IMG/VR virus record: IMGVR_UViG_3300031957_002643
Span: 271,553 to 335,552 of that record
Direction: 5' to 3' (one strand)
DNA: 64,000 nucleotides
Source of the DNA: a virus
This document shows, piece after piece, positions 23,830 to 30,600 of the stretch. Each line of letters opens with the position of its first letter. Position 1 is the stretch's first letter. Under the pieces are notes generated by a model. It was not told the DNA's origin. It searched no databases and saw only the letters and a program-made list of their open reading frames with translations. Both the position numbers and the translations under genes were made by a program.

Positions 23830-24629
23830 TGTTCTGGATTGTTCAAGAAGATTTGTACAATGAGTACAAGTATGACGAATTCCTCAATGCTCTTGATCGT
23901 ATGAATATCGATCACGTATTGGTGAAGCCGATTCCATTTACAAACACGCTCGTGAACGAAGATGAAATCCATATCGATGATTCTCAGCCGATTATTGTTT
24001 CGGGTTCTGTCTCATTAGTTCGTGTCGCCAGACGCCGTGGTTGGTTGCCGGGAAGTTTCCATGACCACGATTTCTTTTTTCAAGAGTGGCGAGATGGATT
24101 TGGAAAAGACAATTGTCTAAACGGGCATGCCAAAATCGTAAAGCTCAAAGATGCGACATTCAATGGTCATGATATCTTTGTTCGACCGATTTTGGATAAC
24201 AAGTCCTTTTCTGGTGTAGTCATGAATCGAGAAGAATTTATGTCGTGGCAATCGCATTATGCGTATGTCGAAAGAACGGATGAATTTCAAACACTACATC
24301 AAGATACCGAAATCATGATGTGTCGGCCTAAGAACATCATGGCTGAATATCGATTTTTTGTCGCAGATGGAAAAGTTGTCACTGGCAGTCTTTATGTTCG
24401 TGGTCGTCGCGTTGTCTATGAAGAATGCCATGAAGAAGATGTTATCGAGTTCACGCAATCAATGGTAGATAAATTTCAACCAGCTAAAGCGTTTGTGTTG
24501 GACGTTGCAAGAATCGATGGTGGATTCAAAATTATCGAAGTGAACAATTTCAATTCTGCGGGCTTTTATGCATGTGATGTCGTCAAGATAATTAATGCAG
24601 TAGAAGAAATGACTGAATTTTATTCTTGA
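23829..24629 (+). CDS. ATP-grasp domain protein (DUF4343-like)
   Basis: 266 residues. The C-terminal half reads EYRFFVADGKVVTGSLYVRGR, FVLDVARIDGGFKIIEVNNFNSAGFYACDV: the EVN(x)F Mg2+-binding strand and the preceding D.A..DGG are typical of ATP-grasp ligases in the RimK/DUF4343 branch. The N-terminal half has PIIVSGSVSLVRVARRRGW. ATP-grasp enzymes join a carboxylate to an amine or thiol; the substrate is unknown here. The four tandem paralogues directly upstream might be its substrates or partners, which is speculation. Confidence 0.75.
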   Translation: MFWIVQEDLYNEYKYDEFLNALDRMNIDHVLVKPIPFTNTLVNEDEIHIDDSQPIIVSGSVSLVRVARRRGWLPGSFHDHDFFFQEWRDGFGKDNCLNGHAKIVKLKDATFNGHDIFVRPILDNKSFSGVVMNREEFMSWQSHYAYVERTDEFQTLHQDTEIMMCRPKNIMAEYRFFVADGKVVTGSLYVRGRRVVYEECHEEDVIEFTQSMVDKFQPAKAFVLDVARIDGGFKIIEVNNFNSAGFYACDVVKIINAVEEMTEFYS

Positions 24630-24654
24630 CGAGAATATAACTACCGTATATAAG
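24626..24654 (+). promoter_or_regulatory. Promoter for the small basic protein and the 380-nt RNA
   Basis: TTGACG 24626-24631, spacer 17, TATAAG 24649-24654, overlapping the stop codon of the ATP-grasp gene. Confidence 0.85.
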
Positions 24655-24695
24655 AGTTTTCATCGGGATTGGCCCGCACGATTTGGAGAAATTAA

Positions 24696-24839
24696 ATGGC
24701 AAAGAAGACGAATGCATCGAATGCAAGCAATCGGCGTGATCCGGTGAAGAAGCGTACTTCCATCGGCAATTCTACTCGTTCGCGTCCGACGAACAAGCAT
24801 TCGACGTTCAAGCGTACTCGCGGGCAGGGTCGTCCGTAA
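24696..24839 (+). CDS. Very basic 47-residue protein
   Basis: TTGGAGAAATTA precedes the ATG. Sequence is MAKKTNASNASNRRDPVKK followed by RTSIGNSTRSRP and KRTRGQGRP: about one third Lys/Arg, no acidic residue but one Asp, many Ser/Asn/Thr. It looks like a disordered nucleic-acid-binding peptide similar to ribosomal-protein tails. It is the only gene on the transcript that continues into the structured RNA one base later, so it may bind that RNA; this is inference. Confidence 0.75.
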   Translation: MAKKTNASNASNRRDPVKKRTSIGNSTRSRPTNKHSTFKRTRGQGRP

Positions 24840-24840
24840 G

Positions 24841-25225
24841 AGTTAAGGGAAACTAGGCGTCTGGCCAAGAGGACGTAGGGTCAATCCGCCCAAGCGAAGC
24901 GCGAGATACCCGATAAGCTCAGTGTAGACATGATTAGATCGCTGCAATGTTCGTGTCGTCGGTCTAGTGGAACTTTGCTGGTGGTAGGCGATAAAAAATC
25001 CTACCTGACAAGGATACAAGCAAAACGAACGTATATCGGTTTTGTCGTCGGTCAGGTACCATCAGTTAATACAGTTTGGTAGCAGAGCGCGGAATGGAAT
25101 GCCTTTCGCGGGGTAAGGGCAGCGGAGTAATTGACCGCCAGCTAAATCCCCTCAAGCACCGGGCGCGAAGGACGAGAACAGAGACTCGTTAAGTGACAGT
25201 TTAGCACCTGATCCTACCAATCCAA
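24841..25225 (+). ncRNA. Structured noncoding RNA of about 380 nt (unknown class)
   Basis: No reading frame. Many helices can be seen: TACCTGAC 25002-25009 with GTCAGGTA 25051-25058, enclosing CAAAAC 25021-25026 with GTTTTG 25039-25044; TACCA/TGGTA around 25057-25080; GCGG/CCGC near 25122-25137; ACGAG/CTCGT at 25172-25188. The 18-base motif GACGAGAACAGAGACTCG (25171-25188) recurs with two changes at 25496-25513 in the next RNA. I tested and rejected tmRNA, RNase P RNA and group I intron by eye. It may be processed from the small-basic-protein mRNA or be continuous with the downstream RNA. Confidence 0.65.
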
Positions 25226-25233
25226 TTTTCTTC

Positions 25234-25262
25234 TTGACTTATATCACTGGTACGTATATAAG
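25234..25262 (+). promoter_or_regulatory. Upstream tandem promoter P1 of the giant RNA
   Basis: TTGACT 25234-25239, spacer 17, TATAAG 25257-25262. Confidence 0.85.
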
Positions 25263-25321
25263 TAAGAACACAGTCGGCAACAAAGATCGACAAGAAAACT
25301 GACAAATACTGAAAAAACTTC

Positions 25322-25350
25322 TTGACTTTTGTTTGTGTGTCCTATATAAA
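25322..25350 (+). promoter_or_regulatory. Downstream tandem promoter P2 of the giant RNA
   Basis: TTGACT 25322-25327, spacer 17, TATAAA 25345-25350; predicted start near 25357. Two strong promoters in tandem recall rRNA operons. Confidence 0.85.
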
Positions 25351-25355
25351 GGTTA

Positions 25356-25377
25356 CAACGAAAGTTGCTCTTTGACA
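25356..25377 (+). promoter_or_regulatory. rRNA-type antitermination signal (boxB hairpin plus boxA)
   Basis: CAAC-GAAA-GTTG hairpin (25356-25367) leads into TGCTCTTTGACA at 25366-25377, which differs from the E. coli rrn boxA (TGCTCTTTAACA) at one position. In rrn leaders boxB also precedes boxA. BoxA in RNA binds NusB/NusE and lets polymerase read long untranslated RNA without Rho termination. Confidence 0.8.
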
Positions 25378-25745
25378 TTGTTGGGAAATAAGTGAGACGA
25401 ACCGATCTTCACGGGTCCATCGGACCTTTGATTAGCATGTATCTCTATTGTTCTGCCTTAACAGACCTGTTCTTTACCGGGCAGAATGGTGCGAAGACGA
25501 GAGTAGAGACTCGATCCTTAGACTTGATGTGGAGTTTGCAAGCTGCCACGAGATAAGGACAAACTCTGATGGCCCCTTGAAGGTCGGTTCGTTGGCAAAG
25601 CGTTGATCCGGGCGTGTAGATGGTGTGGACACCATACCGGATAACCCTTTAATAATCGCCTGACTTAAATATCGGGCTAACCCAGAAAGAAAACACTCCT
25701 AAAGAAATAAGGCGTAGTGTTCCTTCCGAGGCGATTAACAAGTTT

Positions 25746-25822
25746 TGCGGGATGATGGTGTAATGGAAACACGGTCTACAGTAGTAGGACATCTAGTAAG
25801 GTTCAATTCCTTACCCCTCGCA
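25746..25822 (+). other. tRNA-like cloverleaf inside the giant RNA
   Basis: Acceptor-like TGCGGG/CTCGCA, D arm GTGT-AATGGAA-ACAC, T arm GTAAGG-TTCAATT-CCTTAC (6 bp). The anticodon arm GTCTA/AGGAC has an A-A mismatch and loop CAGTAGT with A instead of the universal U33; the nominal anticodon would be GTA. There is no CCA. I regard it as a structural tRNA mimic or decayed tRNA-Tyr, not a working tRNA. Confidence 0.55.
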
Positions 25823-26526
25823 TTTGAGAATTTGCATCTGACCCTGTTTTGGCTTGGTGACCGATAGCGCTAAGACCACCGCGTGTGGAGAAAAGGCGTG
25901 TGTAGGAGCTTCGTCTGAAACTGTGGCGACACGGCACTTTAAAGCCGGTGATGTAATGTGGATGGGCGTTTTTGGAAGCCACGATCCACCGCGTTGCAAC
26001 TGAGAGCACATAAAGCCGACAGTACATCGGTAAAAGTGCAGCCCCAAAGGCCACGGGGAACCGAAAACATCTTCCGCAACGGTTTCTATAAGATGTGATC
26101 GGGCAGCGCGTTAAATCTTTATCTAGTTGATAGACTAATTGAAAGAGTGAAAGTACTTTCGAGAAAGTGGAACCTCTGCATCGATGAACTCATCTGAAAT
26201 ACCAATTGTAACAATCGCAAATGCTATAAAAACCGTGAGCAAGGAGAATGGCCTTGACAGGCAATTGGTAGGAAGGATGTTTAGTAGTCGATATATGCGA
26301 AGCGAAGTGTAGAAGGTATGGAAACTTTAGTAAGGGGAAGTCGCCCGGACAGCAGTTGCGATTTAAACCGGGAAATATTGGTTCGATTCCAATGAAACTA
26401 GGCCTCATTTGTGCGAATGCACACAACATAATCCGTGAGCAAGTGCTGGTTCGGGACGTGATACTAGTTAGTCACTGAACCTGTAAAATAAAGGCACCGA
26501 TCCTTTCGAGGTGGACGCCACGACCT

Positions 26527-26600
26527 GACCGGCTGGTGTATGATAGGAAACACGCCCCTATTAACGGGGAATACGGTAGATGCAAGTTCTGCCCGGTCCA
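26527..26600 (+). other. Second tRNA-like cloverleaf inside the giant RNA
   Basis: Acceptor-like GACCGG/CCGGTC, D arm GTGT...ACAC with GG in the loop, anticodon-like stem CCCC/GGGG with loop TATTAAC, T arm GTAGA-TGCAAGT-TCTGC. Again position 33 is A, and T55 is replaced by G. The nominal anticodon TTA would read the UAA stop codon, but the missing U33 argues against decoding. Confidence 0.5.
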
Positions 26601-28274
26601 ATAAATTCCTCTATCATGAGGATATGTAATTGCAGTAACGCCGATTATGGTGATCGAACCTTACTGTAATAAATCCCGTTCATACCGGGTAAAAGGCCTA
26701 ACCAGCCAGTATGACCGCATCGTGACTAGTGTAAAGCCCACATCTGATTCGAACGGGTGTGTGGATAAAAGAAGCACGTCCCTCTTCGATAGGGCAAGTG
26801 TCGGTTGCAAGTCCGCCGCACGATGCAACAGGTTTTGGTGAGCAGTTGGTTTTGAAACCTTCGGAATGCCGACAGTCGTAGTAGCGCACGGCCACCACAT
26901 TTGTTCTACTTAGGACCGACAAAACGATTGATCCCCATAATCTTTCGTACAAAACGGTCGCCTACTGATGGAGTAGGAGAATTCGGATCATGAAGCCCAC
27001 GAAAAGGGTGGATTGTTTCGGAGTATAGCAATCCGGGGCTTGATCTCTCCGGGGAACAATAGACTGGTGTGGAAATGCAGATATCTCAGCAGGGGACATC
27101 AATGCGCCATGTAAAAGGATGCGCGCTCCTGACCAGTTGAGTTCCGAATTAAAACCATCGTTCGCCAGATGCATATGGCCAATCTTGGGAGAACACGTGC
27201 TGTGTCGCGGTGATTGCAGTAAATAATACGTGAGGTAAAAGTCCTAACAACGCCGCGTCGTTTCAAAGAATGCGGTTCCTAGCACATTTGTGGAGTGGAT
27301 AGGAGCAAAAGCCTGATGCCCATGACAAAGTTCTCTTTGCCCATCAGGAAATAGCATTTGGGGACTACCGGGAGAGTTCGGTGCTACATACGAGTCCAGA
27401 CCGTGATGGTATGTTTTCCGAGATAAGCAAAGAAAACATGAAGGCCTCCATCATGGAACAGCGTACAGATGTCCTTTTTGTCTAAATGGCAGGGTTGATG
27501 CTTATCGTCTAATGTCGTGGCCGATTAGGACCTGAAATCGTATGTATTCTCGTGACGATGATGTAACCGTTAAGACACATCTTCGTTTATTGCATGCACA
27601 ATGGTGGGAAGATCGGTTCTGTCAGACCGTGATTTGCCAGAGATGCTTGCTGCGAGAATGAAACTTGAAGTTCCTACATGCCCTGATGGCGAAGCCGGTA
27701 GGATTAAATTAGTTGGATGCGCTCAGCTTCAAGTTTCAAAGTTCCGCTAGTGCACATGCGGAAGCAAGTGTGTGAAGGTATCCGTCAAACGTAAAAGTTT
27801 TGGTCCCCTTCTGACCTGTATAAACTAAGACGCCAGAACACAACGTAACAGGAGTTGTTTTGGCCATGGGTTAGCTACCATGACTTTGAGCGTCACCACA
27901 CTTGCACAAGTTTTAGCTGCCACCATCGTATGGTTCGGACAGCCTATTGAATGAAATAGGAATAAGCAGTGATTGATCTGAAAGCCGTGATGATCAAATT
28001 AATAGAATCTGTGAACGAGTAAATGAAGCAAAAGTCATCAGGAGTGATCATTACTGGTGGTGAGTAGTGAAACTGAAAGGGAACAAGGAGATCAAGCAGG
28101 GAGCAGGTCCACAACCTTTAGGGCGTCCGTGGAATTAGAGGTTCGAGTCCTCTTTTGGTCTATATTCCGGTTGCCGGGAATGAAATACTCGCCCCTGTTG
28201 TAAAGGGAAATGAGATAGCTGATCGCTTGATGCCTTGGCGGGTGGATGGTGTGATGTACGTGGCATTAAAGTTT

Positions 28275-28325
28275 CAGGACGTTCTTTTGTCGTTCTCTCC
28301 CCGATTAAAACGAGAGAACGTCCTG
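28275..28325 (+). other. Competing hairpins near the 3' end of the giant RNA
   Basis: CAGGACGTTCT (28275-28285) pairs with 28315-28325 over 11 bp, or CGTTCTCTC (28291-28299) pairs with 28312-28320 over 9 bp. Both use the same 3' strand. No T-run follows, so this is a processing or structural element rather than a simple terminator. Confidence 0.5.
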
Positions 28326-28479
28326 CATCCATATCAGGGAAAGGAGATCATAACCGGGTCGGTACAAAGGAATGATCTCTGGTAGTGAGGATGGTAGTCC
28401 GATTAACCCCATGGACATTGCCCCCTGATCGTTATAACTCACTTATTTTCCAACAATGCATTCCTAGAGGAATAAACCA

Positions 28480-28884
28480 ATGGACATCTGGATCAAACAC
28501 GACCTTTCACATGCACGTATCAAAAAGACCGAATCTTGGAATTATGAACAGGATTGCGTTAATGGTATGTTGACGCCCGGTGATACTTTGTACGGTGTTC
28601 AACTTATTACATACGCATATGATTCATTTGGAAAATCAAAAGAGCCATCAAAAACATGGCTTTATTTGACTGGTGATCCTACCGATCTTCTTGACTTAAT
28701 CGATGAGATCGATGAATATCTGTCTTCTTATTCCGAAGATGAGTTGAACCAATCCCAATTCGAGTATATCAATCTTGAAACTAAAAAGTTCAAGTTTCGC
28801 GATTCGGATAGATATATTGGAGATTTCAAGGGATGGGGCACATCGTATGATTCTGTGAATATAAAGATTATCCCCGTTCTATAA
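28480..28884 (+). CDS. Unknown acidic protein (134 aa)
   Basis: AGAGGAATAAACC before ATG 28480. First true gene after the noncoding region. Contains DTLYGVQLITYAYDSF and an acidic helix LLDLIDEIDEYLSSY. Ends with a hydrophobic VNIKIIPVL. No family recognised. Possibly read from the giant-RNA promoters, since no nearer promoter is clear. Confidence 0.6.
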   Translation: MDIWIKHDLSHARIKKTESWNYEQDCVNGMLTPGDTLYGVQLITYAYDSFGKSKEPSKTWLYLTGDPTDLLDLIDEIDEYLSSYSEDELNQSQFEYINLETKKFKFRDSDRYIGDFKGWGTSYDSVNIKIIPVL

Positions 28885-28939
28885 GAGACCCCTGATCACA
28901 CATCCTTGGCTCTGGTGATTTGGGTGTAACACCAAGGAC

Positions 28940-28959
28940 AGCCCCCTTCGAGGGCTGTA
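28940..28959 (+). terminator. Hairpin after the 28480-28884 gene
   Basis: ACAGCCC/GGGCTGT stem around 28939-28959, preceded by a CCTTGG/CCAAGG hairpin. No T-run; with the next hairpin it may end rightward transcription. Confidence 0.35.
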
Positions 28960-29010
28960 TGCAATCATATAATATTGACCGTATCAAGATTGGCCAACCA
29001 GTTAGATGCA

Positions 29011-29041
29011 GAAAAGGGCCGGGTTATCCCAGCCCTTTTCA
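29011..29041. terminator. Bidirectional intrinsic terminator
   Basis: GAAAAGGGC 29011-29019 pairs with GCCCTTTTC 29032-29040, with an inner GGG/CCC. T-runs on both strands separate convergent genes. Confidence 0.75.
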
Positions 29042-29521
29042 TTATTGTACAAATTCGGAATTATAAGATGTGACAGTTTGCTTACCGTACTGATTGATTG
29101 ATCTGTCATCATAGCAATCGATGACCTGCTTAACTCGGTTTCTGGCATCGCCGTTATGTGTATCATCATACAATTTGAATTTAATACCCATGGCGGATTT
29201 CAATTCCAATGCACCGGTTGTTAACTCGTCGATACTTTTAGTGACTTCCACTCTTCCAGAGTCAATATATTTCGATGCAGACATTGATGCGTTCAAATCA
29301 TGAAGCGTCTTGAGGGCATCATCAGAAGTTTCTAGAATTGCAGTGATCGTGTTATCAAATTGTTCATTGTGAGCACGAAGATGGTCTTCCCATTCATTAT
29401 TTCTTTGTTTGAGATTTTCGATGGATTCGTTGATTTTGATTTCTTCAGCAGACAATTCTGGTTCTGGTTTGGAGAACCATCCGGTGACTGCATTCCATAA
29501 ATGAGACAATGGATTTTTCAT
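29042..29521 (-). CDS. Unknown helical protein (159 aa)
   Basis: ATG 29521 with AAGGAAACC upstream. N-terminus MKNPLSHLWNAVTGWFSKPEPEL looks like an amphipathic membrane-associating helix, followed by a long coiled coil (INESIENLKQRNNEWEDHLR). No catalytic motif seen. Function unknown. Confidence 0.6.
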   Translation of the reverse strand: MKNPLSHLWNAVTGWFSKPEPELSAEEIKINESIENLKQRNNEWEDHLRAHNEQFDNTITAILETSDDALKTLHDLNASMSASKYIDSGRVEVTKSIDELTTGALELKSAMGIKFKLYDDTHNGDARNRVKQVIDCYDDRSINQYGKQTVTSYNSEFVQ

Positions 29522-29545
29522 TTTGGTTTCCTTTTGAATTTGCAC

Positions 29546-29572
29546 TTTACATCATATGATATTTGGTATAAG
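29546..29572 (+). promoter_or_regulatory. Promoter for tRNA-Gly(GCC)
   Basis: TTTACA 29546-29551 and TATAAG 29567-29572, spacer 15. The -10 is standard for this phage, the -35 weak. Confidence 0.55.
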
Positions 29573-29585
29573 TAATAAGCACAAC

Positions 29586-29661
29586 GCGGGTGTAGCTTAG
29601 TGGCTAAAGCGTCTGGTTGCCATCCAGAAGATCGCGGGTTCGAATCCCGCCATCCGCTCCA
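29586..29661 (+). tRNA. tRNA-Gly (anticodon GCC)
   Basis: Acceptor GCGGGTG/CATCCGC, anticodon stem TCTGG/CCAGA around TTGCCAT, T arm GCGGG-TTCGAAT-CCCGC, T, CCA. Second Gly tRNA of the window, complementing TCC at 22306. Confidence 0.96.
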
Positions 29662-29670
29662 TTTTCAAAA

Positions 29671-30222
29671 TTATCGTAGTACAGATCGAGTAAGCATGAT
29701 GTTGCTTACTTTCTTTTTGATTTCTTCAACGCCATCTTCATTCCCCTCAATTTCTTCATAGGTGATTTCGTAATCATCGAGCATGGTCTTGATGGTGGTA
29801 TCGATTTCAACAGATTCTTTGAGCGAATGAACTCGACCTTTTGGATTGAATTTTTTCTGTCTGTTCAAAAAGAAATTCACATTATCATGCTGATCAAATT
29901 GCCAACGAACCAGTTCATCGAATGATTCTGGATAATGCTCGCCTCTGTAAATTGAACAGAGTAACAGTGGACTATCAGTGATCACTGCGTCCACTTTGTC
30001 TTTCAATATTTCAATTCTATTGGTTTGCTTCCCTAGCAAATAAATTTGATTCCCAAGAGTCTGATTGCGTTCTTCCCAAACCAATTCTTTGGCGTATTCA
30101 GTAACCAATTCAACATTATACCCTTTTTGTTTGAGGGAACCAAATAGAAGGGCGGCAGTTGTTGATTTTCCACATCCGGGTCCACCGAAAAAATTAATGA
30201 CGAGAGGTTTCTTGAAGATCAT
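29671..30222 (-). CDS. P-loop ATPase/kinase-like protein
   Basis: 183 residues. Walker A FFGGPGCGKSTTAALLF at residues ~10-26, a putative Walker B VDAVITDSPLLL (~75-86), and basic C-terminal half. The arrangement (short first strand, GPGCGKST, later TDSP) fits the AAA_28/NadR-kinase-like group of small phage P-loop proteins. Substrate unknown; nucleotide or nicotinamide riboside kinase are possibilities, not demonstrated. Confidence 0.7.
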   Translation of the reverse strand: MIFKKPLVINFFGGPGCGKSTTAALLFGSLKQKGYNVELVTEYAKELVWEERNQTLGNQIYLLGKQTNRIEILKDKVDAVITDSPLLLCSIYRGEHYPESFDELVRWQFDQHDNVNFFLNRQKKFNPKGRVHSLKESVEIDTTIKTMLDDYEITYEEIEGNEDGVEEIKKKVSNIMLTRSVLR

Positions 30223-30301
30223 TGGGATAGTTGCTCCTATTTTCTTTAGAATATGACATGAAAAAACTTTTGCATGCGCTCTAAGTAATATTTGTGAAGG
30301 G

Positions 30302-30310
30302 CATAAATAT
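30302..30310 (+). promoter_or_regulatory. Late-promoter-like motif
   Basis: CATAAATAT, 32 bases before the start of the tail-tip operon. Resembles the T4 late -10 (TATAAATA). Confidence 0.6.
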
Positions 30311-30341
30311 ACCTGTCACAAATAAATGGAGCGACGATAAT

Positions 30342-30590
30342 ATGAGTGCTGATACTAAAGAAGCAACCCAAACAGAAACACCAGAAGTCTCTGCACCGCA
30401 AGTGCAAGAAGAGACGGCAAATAAACCGCTTGAAGATTTGGTGGTTAGAGATGGAATCATCATGTTGCAGCTTGTTGATAGGCTGTTCCAACGTGGTGCG
30501 GTCCAAGGCCGCGAAGCTCTTCCAGTCGGTATTCTCCGTCAGAAGATTGCTGAATCGCTTGCTAAGCAAGGCGTTTCGGAACAACAATAA
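30342..30590 (+). CDS. Small protein opening the tail-tip operon (82 aa)
   Basis: ATG 30342 with GGAG upstream. N-terminal 35 residues are Thr/Glu/Pro-rich and likely disordered; the C-terminal half is helical (DGIIMLQLVDRLFQRGAV). Late-type promoter and position before a PAAR gene suggest a virion or assembly role. No family recognised. Confidence 0.55.
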   Translation: MSADTKEATQTETPEVSAPQVQEETANKPLEDLVVRDGIIMLQLVDRLFQRGAVQGREALPVGILRQKIAESLAKQGVSEQQ

Positions 30591-30600
30591 GGATATTGAT

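Larger units (their letters stand above)
25357..28395 (+). ncRNA. Candidate giant structured noncoding RNA, about 3 kb
   Basis: No frame with a ribosome site or protein-like composition on either strand. Long complementary segments run throughout: 25397-25409/25580-25592 (13 bp), 26201-26208/26262-26269, 26630-26638/26661-26669, 26717-26724/26819-26826, 27312-27318/27342-27348, 27401-27409/27448-27456 enclosing 27411-27418/27432-27439, 27660-27670/27727-27737 (11 bp). At least two pseudoknots are possible. T-loop hairpins occur at ~25796-25814, ~26377-26395 and ~28137-28153. Transcription starts behind tandem promoters and a boxA. The length matches 23S rRNA, but I find no rRNA core motifs. 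Known giant phage RNAs (GOLLD, ROOL) are shorter; no relation could be tested. The 3' end is uncertain; nested hairpins lie at 28275-28393. Confidence 0.75.

Noticed and set aside
24841-25225. tmRNA, RNase P RNA or group I intron
   Set aside because: No tag reading frame with tRNA-like ends, no RNase P core strings, and no group I core strings or split gene around it.
26740-26770. T-loop-like GTTCGAATC on the minus strand
   Set aside because: TTCGAA is palindromic and no acceptor or D arm surrounds it.
25803-28385. Short open frames of 60-84 codons inside the noncoding region on both strands
   Set aside because: No ribosome binding sites, biased low-quality compositions, and they conflict with the long complementary helices.
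25357-28395. The 3-kb region could be a phage-borne rRNA operon (boxA, 23S-like length, a GATGCCTTGGC string near 28228)
   Set aside because: No 16S or 23S core motifs (decoding site, peptidyl-transferase loop, sarcin-ricin loop) are present; the one 23S-like string lies near the 3' end instead of the 5' end.
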